64,000 nt of DNA from contig NZ_CAUFUE010000018.1 in NCBI RefSeq assembly GCF_959029255.1, positions 1 to 64,000 on the forward strand. Direction: 5' to 3'. Of the stretch, positions 18,643 through 27,488 are shown piece by piece. This DNA comes from an uncultured Bacteroides sp. (GTDB lineage Bacteria > Bacteroidota > Bacteroidia > Bacteroidales > Bacteroidaceae). The notes under the pieces were generated by a model. It saw nothing but the letters and a program-made list of their open reading frames with translations, had not been told where the DNA came from and did no database searches. Position 1 is the stretch's first letter, and each line of letters starts with the position of its first letter. The position numbers and the translations under genes were made by a program.

Positions 18643-20589
18643 ATGAAACGATCAATACTAAAATATATATTGTTATTTTGCGGAGTAATTCCTTTATTAA
18701 CTTCGTGCGAAAGTTTTCTGGATAAGCAGGAAACGGAAGACATGACTTTTGAACAAATTTGGCAAAAGAGAGACTATGTACGCGGATATTTTCAAGGCGC
18801 TATGAGTTTTCTGCCTAATGATTTAACCGGTTATGTAAATGCTCCTACGAGCGCGGCTACGGATGAACTTATCAATGCATCAACAGTAAGTGGTGAATTG
18901 ATTAATACGGGGTCTTGGAATGCGGTTAATGTACCAGGTAATACTGTAGGTGATTTAAGTATGTATAACGGAATACGTGAATGTAATATTTTCATGCAGA
19001 ATGTTTATACATGTAATGATCCTACCGTGACACAGGAAGATAAAGATGATTGGTATTGGTGTGTACGTTGGGCACGGGCTTATTATTATTTTCTGATGAT
19101 GCGTAATTACGGTCCGGTGTTCTTGGTAGGAGATGAAATCATCAATGCTGATGCCACTACTGAATCATTATATCGTCCACGTAATACTTGGGAGCAGTGT
19201 GTAGATTATGTAACTACTGAAATGACCAAATGCGCTGAATACTTTGAATCACAAGGGAAACAAAGTTGGAATTCAGATGACGAAAAAGGCTTGCCTACTG
19301 CCGGTGCTGCTTTGGCTGTAATTTCAAGGTTAAAATTATACTCCGCTCGTGATTTATTTAACGGAAACACTTTGTATGCTACTGTAAAAAATCCTGTGAC
19401 AACAGAATTTCCTGATCTTTCGGGAGTAGATCTTTTTCCACAAACTTATAGTAACGAAAAATGGAAAGAGGCTGTGCTGGCTGCTCAAGCTGTAATTGAT
19501 TTAGGGAAATATACTCTATATAGAGATGCTTCTAATGATCCGTATGCCAATTATCTTGGTATTACTGAAGTTGATTGGAATAGCGAACTTATTTGGTCTA
19601 CCGGATATGCCAATAGAGGCATTATTGCCAGAAGAACCACTCCGGTAGGTGTGAAGAAAATAGCTGGAGGTAACGCATTGGCTTATGGTGCGATAGGCCC
19701 TTCACAGCAACAAGTGGATGCTTATGCAATGGACAATGGTAAATATCCGATTATCGGATATGAAGCTGACGGAAGTCCTGTTATTGATCCGACTTCGAAT
19801 TATCCGGAAGATGAGTTCGGTGTAACTAAATTTGCAAATCCTTTCCTGGTTCATCTTGCTCAAAATCCGACGGCGGAAAATGATAAGATTACTCGTGATT
19901 GCCGTAATATGTTTGTAAAACGTGAACCGCGTTTTTATATAGCTGTATATTGGAGTGACAGTAATTGGAAATATGGTCCGGGTGCAACTCATTATGCATT
20001 GTGTAGCATGGCAAGTGGAGGTAATTCAAACTCTTCTCACGACCACTCAAGAGGAGGTTATTTGGTTAATCGTTTTGCAAAGCACACGGTGAATTTTGCC
20101 AATAATCCTACTTCATATATGGTCTTTCCTACTTTCCGTTTGGGAGAAATTTACCTAAATTATATTGAGGCAGCTCTGGAATGGGAAAAAAGGACAGGAG
20201 ATACTCAGTATCATGCACAAGCTATGAAGTATTGGGACGATTTACGTGACCGTTCGGGTATGGAGTCTATAACAGATGTTTATCCCGGCGCTACTATTGC
20301 TGATTTGATAGAATATTGTCGTAAAGAACGCAGAATAGAGCTTGCTTTTGAAAACCATCGTTATTATGATACACGTACGTGGATGATTGCTACCGATACT
20401 GATAATGGCTCTATCTATGGTATGAATATAGAGGCAAAAGCTGCTTCAGAAACAGATACTCCAGCCTCATTTTGGCAGAGAACTGTAGTTCAGCATCGTG
20501 TGTTCAGGGCTAATCACTATTTGTATCCGTTTGCACAGAGACAAATAGAGCGTAATACATTACTGACACAGAACTATGGTTGGAAATGA
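18643..20589 (+). CDS. SusD/RagB glycan-binding lipoprotein
   Basis: This 648-residue outer-membrane lipoprotein has a lipobox at 'LLTSCES' (Cys near residue 22) followed by 'FLDKQETEDMTFEQIWQ', the standard SusD start. TPR-like helices follow, and the C-terminal SusD segment carries 'RRIELAFENHRYYDTRTW'. It caps the SusC barrel and captures ligand. It starts 19 bases after susC, so the two are translated from one transcript. It is somewhat longer than the original SusD, as is common for mucin- and peptide-associated members. Confidence 0.95.
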   Translation: MKRSILKYILLFCGVIPLLTSCESFLDKQETEDMTFEQIWQKRDYVRGYFQGAMSFLPNDLTGYVNAPTSAATDELINASTVSGELINTGSWNAVNVPGNTVGDLSMYNGIRECNIFMQNVYTCNDPTVTQEDKDDWYWCVRWARAYYYFLMMRNYGPVFLVGDEIINADATTESLYRPRNTWEQCVDYVTTEMTKCAEYFESQGKQSWNSDDEKGLPTAGAALAVISRLKLYSARDLFNGNTLYATVKNPVTTEFPDLSGVDLFPQTYSNEKWKEAVLAAQAVIDLGKYTLYRDASNDPYANYLGITEVDWNSELIWSTGYANRGIIARRTTPVGVKKIAGGNALAYGAIGPSQQQVDAYAMDNGKYPIIGYEADGSPVIDPTSNYPEDEFGVTKFANPFLVHLAQNPTAENDKITRDCRNMFVKREPRFYIAVYWSDSNWKYGPGATHYALCSMASGGNSNSSHDHSRGGYLVNRFAKHTVNFANNPTSYMVFPTFRLGEIYLNYIEAALEWEKRTGDTQYHAQAMKYWDDLRDRSGMESITDVYPGATIADLIEYCRKERRIELAFENHRYYDTRTWMIATDTDNGSIYGMNIEAKAASETDTPASFWQRTVVQHRVFRANHYLYPFAQRQIERNTLLTQNYGWK

Positions 20590-20626
20590 GTTATAGTATT
20601 ATAAATCTAATTAGAATAAAATTGAT

Positions 20627-21952
20627 ATGAAGACAAAAATATATATACTTTCGCTTTTGGGTAGCTTGTTGCTGACTATGGGTTCCTGTCTGAACGACGG
20701 AAAAGAGGATTTCTTGGATGAGTATACCTCTTTCCTATGTATTCTGAATAGCAATGAGCAAAATGTCACCTTTTATAATACCGGTACCCCCGCCACTTAT
20801 AATATCACTATTGACAAGGGAGGATACAATTTGAATATGGCTGCTTCAGCTGTATTGAAAGTGTTGAGTGAATTTGACGTGAAGGCTTATAATGATGAAA
20901 ATCTGACTAATTTCAAGCAACTGCCTGCCGAGTGTTATGAATTACCCGCTGATATGTCTGTTTCTTTTGGAGAGAAAGATTTATATCAAGTTAAAACAGT
21001 TACTTTCTATCCTGATAAATTTGCTGGATTGGAAGAAGATGGTTCTACTTATGTACTGATGATGGAGCTTGCCGAAGGTACTTCGCCTATTAACGCTAAA
21101 AATAAATATGTTATAGTGAAACCTACGGTATATCAACCGGAGTTATCGCTTGCGGAAACCGGATTTAAATTACCATTCGTAATCACTCAGGGGGTAACAG
21201 AGTATACTTATGAACTCCCGGTAACTTTAAGTACACCGTTACCGGAAGATATGACATGTGCAGTAACTGTAAAAGAATCGTTATTGGATGATTATAATTC
21301 AGAGAATGGTGTTGATTATAAATTGATGACTACCGGTTATACTATAGGTACGCTCACCATTGCAAAGGGTAGTACAACAGCCAATTTGACAGTAAAGGTC
21401 GATATTACTAACTTAGAAGGTGATTTTGCGCTTCCGTTGGAAATCACATCGAAATATTCTTTCATAGGTGGTAATACAATTATAATTGGATTGAAGAATT
21501 CAATACCGAAAATAACCCTGACAGCCGCAATGTTCACATTGACTGGTACTTCCTTGCAAGATGGTACTTTTGATTCATGGCTAGACGGTGATTTAACAAC
21601 TCAGGCACAAGTTCTCTATGGAGGTGCGGCTAAACCTTTCCCGCACATGCTGGATATTCATTTGAATGCTGCTATTTCCAAGTTGAAAATAAGATATGCG
21701 ACAAGAAACACCAATCAGCATCCGTCAGAGTTCATTATTTATGTTAGTAACGATGGGGCAAGTTGGACTGAAATTAAGAAGTTTACTTCAGCAGATGGTC
21801 TTCCGACTACCACTACGACTTATTATGAAAATTGTCCGGTCATGGATTTGGGCAATTCTTATACTTATGTTCGTTTTGAAGTTCATAAATCTACTAATCC
21901 TAATGGCATTAAAACATGGGCTCTTTCTGAGTTCGAACTTTATGGTAAATAG
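20627..21952 (+). CDS. surface lipoprotein with DUF1735 and discoidin (F5/8 type C) domains
   Basis: This 441-residue protein has a lipobox 'MGSCLND' (Cys at about 21). Two DUF1735-like immunoglobulin-fold modules fill residues 35-290, and a C-terminal F5/8 type C domain covers about 305-441 ('IYVSNDGASWTEIKKF' and the final 'WALSEFELYGK' are typical). Proteins of this layout directly follow SusD genes in Bacteroides and act as surface glycan-binding proteins. It may bind the glycan part of the substrate while the M60 peptidase encoded next cuts the protein. A hairpin follows the gene. Confidence 0.85.
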   Translation: MKTKIYILSLLGSLLLTMGSCLNDGKEDFLDEYTSFLCILNSNEQNVTFYNTGTPATYNITIDKGGYNLNMAASAVLKVLSEFDVKAYNDENLTNFKQLPAECYELPADMSVSFGEKDLYQVKTVTFYPDKFAGLEEDGSTYVLMMELAEGTSPINAKNKYVIVKPTVYQPELSLAETGFKLPFVITQGVTEYTYELPVTLSTPLPEDMTCAVTVKESLLDDYNSENGVDYKLMTTGYTIGTLTIAKGSTTANLTVKVDITNLEGDFALPLEITSKYSFIGGNTIIIGLKNSIPKITLTAAMFTLTGTSLQDGTFDSWLDGDLTTQAQVLYGGAAKPFPHMLDIHLNAAISKLKIRYATRNTNQHPSEFIIYVSNDGASWTEIKKFTSADGLPTTTTTYYENCPVMDLGNSYTYVRFEVHKSTNPNGIKTWALSEFELYGK

Positions 21953-21986
21953 CCGCATTTTCTTCTAACCTTGATTAAATTGTTTG

Positions 21987-22042
21987 GAGGGCTGATGAAT
22001 AGGTAATGTAATGATGCATTAGATTCCTTTTAATCAGCCCTC
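21987..22042 (+). terminator. intercistronic hairpin between the discoidin lipoprotein and M60 genes
   Basis: GAGGGCTGAT at 21987-21996 pairs perfectly with ATCAGCCCTC at 22033-22042 and TTTTAAT follows. It sits in the 108-base gap inside the operon, so it may end part of the transcripts or protect the upstream message. The effect would be lower expression of the peptidase and sulfatase than of SusCD. The long 36-base loop weakens it as a terminator. Confidence 0.6.
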
Positions 22043-22060
22043 TTTTAATACTGAAAGAGC

Positions 22061-24874
22061 ATGAAAAACATTTATATATATTTATTTATACCCTTATTCT
22101 TATTATCGTCTTGTAAAGACGGTGATGATTCAATTCCTGTATTGGAGTTGAGCTCGAAAAATGCTGATTTTTATAAAGAAGCAAATTCTGTTGTTATTGA
22201 CATAAAATCTCTTCCTGTGGACTGGACGGTTTCAGTAGATGCGGATGGGGCTCAATGGTGTGATGCCCAATCTGTCAATTCAGGTACAGGAGTGAAGATA
22301 AGCGTGACGGATAATCCGGAAAAGACAGTTCGTAGTACCAATGTTACTATAAATAATGGTAAACTGAGTGAGAAAATATTGGTTCGTCAGCTAGGTACCG
22401 ATGCCAATATATTGGTATCACCCACTTCTTTCACGGTAAATGCGGCTGGTGGTCAGCTTGATTTTGTTGTAACTACCAATTTAACGGAAAATGATTTGGA
22501 TATCACATATCCGGATTGGATGAAGAAAATACCCGCTACGCGTGCCACTACGATTGAAGTTTCCTATAAATTTTCGGTAAATGCCAATGATGCAAGCAGT
22601 TCACGTACTGATAAAGTAGTGATAAAAGATAAAAAATCGAATATCTCGGCAGAGGTTACCGTGGTACAGAACGGATTGGATAATTATACTTCCGGTGATG
22701 TGGAAGGCATAGCAGATGATGTCCAATTGAAGGTGACGAGAGGTGAAGCATCCACTTTTCATGCCGGGGAAAACATTGAAAAATCTTTTGATGGAGATAT
22801 GACTACCATCTATCACTCTAATTATCCTTTTGCCACAGGCGTTACAAGTCATTATCCCGTAACATTGACTTGGTATTTTGAAGATAATACGGAATCTCTT
22901 GATTACTTCACTTATTATCCGCGTACCAGTGGGGCGAATGGAAATTTCGGTGAAGTGGAAGTACTGGTGTCTACTGAAGAACATCCTGCTTTTGTGAGTG
23001 TCACGGGTAACAAGAATTTTGATTTCGGTTCTAAAGGTGCAACGACTTCTTTCTCATTCAATAATACAATACAGAAGCCCAAAGCAGTCCGCTTGATTGT
23101 AAAAACCGGAGTAGGGGGGCATGCTTCTTGTGCTGAGATGAAGTTTTTTGCCAAGAACCCGCAAGGATTTGACCCCTTGACTTTGTTTACCGATGCCACT
23201 TGTTCCGATTTGAAAGATGGTATTGGAGAAGCGGAAATTGAAGCATGTGAATATCCTTTGTTTAAAAACATAGCCTACTACATGTTGAAAGGTAAATATC
23301 CGGCTGATTTTCGTATTGCAACATTTAAAGCGTACCAGCACCCGGATGTGCAGGCAGCTATTAATAAGACTAGTACGTATAGTTTGCTGGATAACCCCAC
23401 TGGAATTTTTGCTAAGAAAGACGAGACATTGATTGTGTTGGTTGGCGATACCCATGGGCAGAATATAAACTTGCGCATACAGGATATGGACACTAATAAA
23501 GACGGATTTAACACTAGTGTTTCTTATGCTTTGAAAACAGGTATAAACAAAATTGTACCTGAGAAGAAAGGCTTGATATACGTGATGTATCATGTCAATG
23601 ATAATCCGGAAGACTATCCGGAGATAAAGATACATTTCGCTTCCGGTAGCGTCAATGGCTATTTTGATGTAGTTAAGCATACTCGTGACCAATGGAGTAC
23701 ATTGCTCAATGGAGCTGTGGATAAGTATTTCGATGTAGTAGGAAAATATGCCCATCTCACTTTCCCTGTAGCTAATCTGAAAAATACTTCTAATGGAAAA
23801 GACCTGATCGAGCTTTTCGATGATATCGTATATCAAGAACAACTATTCCTGGGGTTGAGGAAATATAATAATGATGGCGGTGCCGGTACGGAAACGGATA
23901 ATCGTATGTTTAAGAACCGTATGTATTTTAATGTGATGTACGGTGAAGGCGATTATATGTATTCTACCGGATACCATACAGCTTACCATCTGTCTACGAT
24001 GAGCAGGCTGTGCAGTGTGGACGAGATGAAGACTAATAACTGGGGACCAGCCCATGAAGTGGGACATAGCAACCAGACTCGTCCGGGGTTAAGATGGTTT
24101 GGAACAGTAGAAGTAACGAATAACATTTGCGCGATGCATATTCAGAAACTTTATAACATTGCTTCACGATTGGCAACTACAGCTCCCGCTGCTTCAAAAG
24201 GTAGCTTTAATAACTACTATGAGCATGCAATGACTATTGCTTTTTGTAATAATGATATTTTTCATGCAAAATTGGAGGATGTATTTGATAAATTAGTACC
24301 TTTCTGGCAATTAGAACTATATATGGACTATGTGTTAGGTAAGTCCGATTTCTATCAGGATGTATACGAATATATACGTACCAATCCAGATTTGGCGACA
24401 GATGGTGAGCGGCAGATAGAATTTGCGTATATTTGTAGCAAAATAGCAGGATTGAACCTGACGGATTTCTTTATTAAATGGGGATTCCTGAAAAAAGGTC
24501 TGTTTGAAGGTAGTGATACCTATAACAAAGGAAAAGTAGAAGTTACTCAATCTCAGGTAGATGCTTTGATAGGACGAATTTCACAATTGGGATATACGGC
24601 TCCGCAGCATAAGTTGGAGTATATCACGGACAATAATTTGGAAATGTATAAAGCAAATGCATCGGTCGTTGCGGGGACAGCCACTTATTCCGGTTCTAAG
24701 GTGACAATGGCAGGTTGGAAAAATGTGGTAGCATTCGAAGTTTATGATAATGGCGGTAAACTGATATTTGTATCACCGGAATCTTCGTTCACTGTAAACA
24801 CTACATTGCCTCAGGGATTTAAGGTTTTTGCTATTGCTGCCGATGGTACTAAAACACAAGTAACATTCAAATAA
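22061..24874 (+). CDS. M60-family (enhancin-like) metallopeptidase lipoprotein with BACON and discoidin domains
   Basis: This 937-residue protein is predicted to be a surface zinc protease that cuts O-glycosylated proteins. The start is MKNIYIYLFIPLFLLSSCKD with a lipobox Cys near 18. BACON-type modules occupy about 30-210, an F5/8 type C domain about 220-370, and the M60 catalytic region about 400-800. The zinc motif HEVGH is at residues 665-669, in the M60 pattern HExxH with a downstream Glu. Known family members (for example BT4244, SslE and ZmpA-C) act on mucin-type glycoproteins. Together with SusCD and a sulfatase it suggests sulfated mucin or another host glycoprotein as the target. 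The cleavage preference cannot be read from sequence. Confidence 0.92.
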   Translation: MKNIYIYLFIPLFLLSSCKDGDDSIPVLELSSKNADFYKEANSVVIDIKSLPVDWTVSVDADGAQWCDAQSVNSGTGVKISVTDNPEKTVRSTNVTINNGKLSEKILVRQLGTDANILVSPTSFTVNAAGGQLDFVVTTNLTENDLDITYPDWMKKIPATRATTIEVSYKFSVNANDASSSRTDKVVIKDKKSNISAEVTVVQNGLDNYTSGDVEGIADDVQLKVTRGEASTFHAGENIEKSFDGDMTTIYHSNYPFATGVTSHYPVTLTWYFEDNTESLDYFTYYPRTSGANGNFGEVEVLVSTEEHPAFVSVTGNKNFDFGSKGATTSFSFNNTIQKPKAVRLIVKTGVGGHASCAEMKFFAKNPQGFDPLTLFTDATCSDLKDGIGEAEIEACEYPLFKNIAYYMLKGKYPADFRIATFKAYQHPDVQAAINKTSTYSLLDNPTGIFAKKDETLIVLVGDTHGQNINLRIQDMDTNKDGFNTSVSYALKTGINKIVPEKKGLIYVMYHVNDNPEDYPEIKIHFASGSVNGYFDVVKHTRDQWSTLLNGAVDKYFDVVGKYAHLTFPVANLKNTSNGKDLIELFDDIVYQEQLFLGLRKYNNDGGAGTETDNRMFKNRMYFNVMYGEGDYMYSTGYHTAYHLSTMSRLCSVDEMKTNNWGPAHEVGHSNQTRPGLRWFGTVEVTNNICAMHIQKLYNIASRLATTAPAASKGSFNNYYEHAMTIAFCNNDIFHAKLEDVFDKLVPFWQLELYMDYVLGKSDFYQDVYEYIRTNPDLATDGERQIEFAYICSKIAGLNLTDFFIKWGFLKKGLFEGSDTYNKGKVEVTQSQVDALIGRISQLGYTAPQHKLEYITDNNLEMYKANASVVAGTATYSGSKVTMAGWKNVVAFEVYDNGGKLIFVSPESSFTVNTTLPQGFKVFAIAADGTKTQVTFK

Positions 24875-24892
24875 TAATTAAAAGGCAATCTT

Positions 24893-24910
24893 ATGTCTAA
24901 CTTTAAATAA
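24893..24910 (+). other. five-codon leader ORF before the sulfatase
   Basis: ATGTCTAACTTTAAATAA reads Met-Ser-Asn-Phe-Lys-stop and ends 7 bases before the ATG at 24918. It matches the unit at 15221-15238 in codons 1-3, length and distance to the next start. Confidence 0.45.
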
Positions 24911-24917
24911 ATTGAAT

Positions 24918-26471
24918 ATGAGAAATTTAGATTATGCATTTTGTGCATTAGCGGGCCTCTCTTCATTACCTGCTACTATGCTGGCCGGACAGTTGCAGCC
25001 AGCAAAAAAAACAGTTGATAAGCAGGCCCAGCCGAATATCATTTTGATTGTGGCAGACGATTTGGGATATGGCGACTTGAGTTGTTACGGTGCCCATCGC
25101 ATCTCTACACCGGGTATGGACCGTATAGCAAATGAAGGTATTCGTTTCACGCAAGGATTCTGTACGGCGGCTACTTCAACTCCCAGCCGTTATTCAGTAA
25201 TGACAGGACTTTATCCCTGGACCAATGTAGATGCAAAGATTCTTCCCGGTAATGCGGCGTTGATTATTGATACGAAGAAAATAACTTTACCCAAGTTGAT
25301 GAAACAAGCCGGATATGCTACCGGTTCCGTAGGAAAGTGGCATATCGGACTGGGTGATGGCAAGGTGGATTGGAACAAGGATGTTTATCCCGGAGCAGCA
25401 GAGATAGGATATGATTATTCATTCATCCAAGCAGCCACCAACGATCGTGTTCCATGTGTGTTCCTTGAAAATGGACGTGTCGTAGGCTTAGATCCCAGTG
25501 ATCCGCTTTATGTCGATTATCGTAAAAATTTCCCGGGTGAACCCACCGGTAAAGATAATCCCGAATTATTGCGGATGCATCCCAGTGTAGGGCATGCCGG
25601 TTCTATAGTAAACGGCGTGCCGCGTATCGGATTCCAGAAAGGCGGTAAAGCTGCGCAATGGAAAGATGAGGAAATGGCTGAATTATTCTTGAACAAAGCA
25701 AAGCAGTTTGTTGACGAGCATAAGGATGCTCCTTTCTTCTTGTATTACGGATTGCATCAGCCGCACGTGCCTCGTGTGCCGAATGAACGTTTCGCCGGTA
25801 AGTCCGGTATGGGACCGCGTGGAGACGTTATTCTGGAAGCGGACTGGTGTGTGTCGGAATTCCTGAAAGAGTTGGATAAACAGGGTTTGACTGAAAATAC
25901 AATAGTAATCCTGACTAGCGATAATGGTCCCGTACTCGATGACGGATATAAAGATGATGCAGTGGAACTGGTAGGCGACCATAAGATAGCAGGTCCGCTT
26001 CGTGGAGGAAAGACAAGTATGTTTGACGGTGGTACCCGTATTCCTTTCATGCTTCGTTGGCCCGCAGTAGTGAAACCTCAAGTATCCGATGTCTTTGTTT
26101 GCCAGATGGATTTACTTGCTTCGTTTGCCTCATTACTTGGACAGACTTATCCTGAGAAGTTGGACAGTGAGAATACGATGGATGCTTTCTTGGGAAAGAG
26201 CAAGCACGGACGTAAGGAATTGGTTATTGAAGGAATGTTCAATTATGCATTCCGTCAGGGAGACTGGGCTTTAATTCCTCCTTATTACAATCCTTATAGC
26301 AAAGAAGATGGAGAATACATTGGCCTTGGATATGGATACAAGTTGTATAACCTTAAAAAGGATATTGGACAACAAGAAAATGTTGCTGATAAATATCCGA
26401 AGTTGATGGGCGAAATGATTAATCGTTTTGAATATTTGAAATCGACAACAAATAAAGTAACACGTTACTAA
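24918..26471 (+). CDS. serine-type sulfatase, family S1
   Basis: This protein has 517 residues from the ATG at 24918; a TTG two codons upstream is the alternative start. The N-terminal segment 'FCALAGLSSLPATMLAGQLQ' looks like a signal peptide, so the enzyme should be periplasmic. The metal-binding 'VADDLGYGD' lies near 46-54. The active-site signature is S87-T-P-S-R, so the formylglycine precursor is a serine that needs the anaerobic maturase (anSME), which is normal in Bacteroides. 'GKWHIGLGD' and 'ILTSDNGP' are further S1 motifs. It removes sulfate from a sugar; which one is not readable. It is the last gene of the locus and is followed by a terminator. Confidence 0.93.
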   Translation: MRNLDYAFCALAGLSSLPATMLAGQLQPAKKTVDKQAQPNIILIVADDLGYGDLSCYGAHRISTPGMDRIANEGIRFTQGFCTAATSTPSRYSVMTGLYPWTNVDAKILPGNAALIIDTKKITLPKLMKQAGYATGSVGKWHIGLGDGKVDWNKDVYPGAAEIGYDYSFIQAATNDRVPCVFLENGRVVGLDPSDPLYVDYRKNFPGEPTGKDNPELLRMHPSVGHAGSIVNGVPRIGFQKGGKAAQWKDEEMAELFLNKAKQFVDEHKDAPFFLYYGLHQPHVPRVPNERFAGKSGMGPRGDVILEADWCVSEFLKELDKQGLTENTIVILTSDNGPVLDDGYKDDAVELVGDHKIAGPLRGGKTSMFDGGTRIPFMLRWPAVVKPQVSDVFVCQMDLLASFASLLGQTYPEKLDSENTMDAFLGKSKHGRKELVIEGMFNYAFRQGDWALIPPYYNPYSKEDGEYIGLGYGYKLYNLKKDIGQQENVADKYPKLMGEMINRFEYLKSTTNKVTRY

Positions 26472-26484
26472 TTCTTTTTTTTAG

Positions 26485-26556
26485 TGCGGGTTTCGCAAGA
26501 TGATACGGTAAATTTCGATAATGACACGTATTGCCTTGCGGAATCCGCATTTTTTA
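26485..26556 (+). terminator. intrinsic terminator after the sulfatase operon
   Basis: The arms at 26485-26499 and 26535-26549 form a 15-bp RNA stem with only two G-U wobbles, and a run of T follows (26550-26555). The loop is 35 bases. Confidence 0.7.
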
Positions 26557-27437
26557 TATTCTTACCATAACAACCAACGTAAAAGATATCGGGGAGCAGT
26601 AGATATTTAGTGGAAAATGATTTGATATACTTGATTATTTCTTTTGATGTTGTATTTACCACAGAAGACATAGGGGCACAAAGTTTCTAACCGGATGGAC
26701 GAAGTTCCTGAAGTTAAGGCATGACACACCAATCTGTCAAATTGATTTCAAAATAGCCCTTATTAGGCGTTTCCTGTCTTCAAATCCCCCGCTTTTCTGA
26801 CATACTCGCTTTCCGAAAAGCCTGAAATAGGGTGAAAACGTACAATTTAAAGCATAAATATGCGACGTTTTTACCGAGGATATGCTGATTTTACGTTTCC
26901 CGAAGGAGGGATATTAACTTCCCACACGAGGGATGTTAACTTCCCTTGTGAGAGATGTTAACTTCCGGAACGAGGGATGTTAACTTCTCTCCCTAGAAAG
27001 ATGAATATTTCTCTTGAGAACGCCCTTTTTCCTCCGGCAAAAGACTGCTTTTGGATGGCCGGTCAGCCATTTTCCATCTATTTGAGTTGTACCTATATCT
27101 GTATTCCGCTATTCATGAGGAAAATACGATTTTTCGTTCTCGAATTTCCGCCCGCACCCGCCAACGGGTGGAAATATGCGATTCTCGGGACGCGGAAAAT
27201 GCAAAGTGTCAGAGGGGGCTTTTAGTATTTATATCTGATTATGCAAAAGTAAAGTCAAAACAGGCACAAGTAATGTCGAGGCGGTTCTCTTCAGGATTGC
27301 TAAAATATATGCATATCCCCACTAAATATCTATTGTCCCAATATCGAACATGTGAGATTTGAGAGTTCAATCGAACAAGCTTTGCATGACAACTAAATAT
27401 TTTTTGCAGAATCAGTCTCTTTTCTCAATATAACTTG
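26557..27437. other. intergenic stretch without a supported gene
   Basis: About 880 bases lie between the sulfatase terminator and the promoter of the sensor kinase. Besides the 22-bp tandem repeats at 26906-26993 it holds no feature I recognise. Two short plus-strand reading frames (26977-27225 and 27051-27362) overlap each other in different frames, have no family resemblance and no clear ribosome-binding context, so I do not call them genes. Confidence 0.5.
26906..26993. repeat. four tandem 22-bp repeats
   Basis: The units start at 26906, 26928, 26950 and 26972. Each begins GAGGGATGTTAACTTCC or a one- to three-base variant, and the last four or five bases vary. GTTAAC in each unit is itself palindromic. 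There are no unique spacers of CRISPR length. It could be a regulator-binding array or a variable-number repeat. Confidence 0.85.
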
Positions 27438-27445
27438 TATATTTG
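27438..27445 (+). promoter_or_regulatory. -7 box of the sensor-kinase promoter
   Basis: TATATTTG matches the Bacteroides -7 consensus TAnnTTTG. No TTTG at the right distance upstream was found, so only the -7 half is supported. Transcription would begin near 27453, about 36 bases before the gene. Confidence 0.5.
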
Positions 27446-27488
27446 CGTGATATAAAAGACATTTGCGCAGACAATCCAGAATTAAAAT

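Noticed and set aside
26906..26993. CRISPR array
   Set aside because: Units repeat directly every 22 bp with no 30-40 bp unique spacers and no cas genes nearby.
26977..27362. Two overlapping plus-strand frames of 82 and 103 codons
   Set aside because: They overlap in different frames, look unlike any protein family, and have no promoter or start context that favours either.
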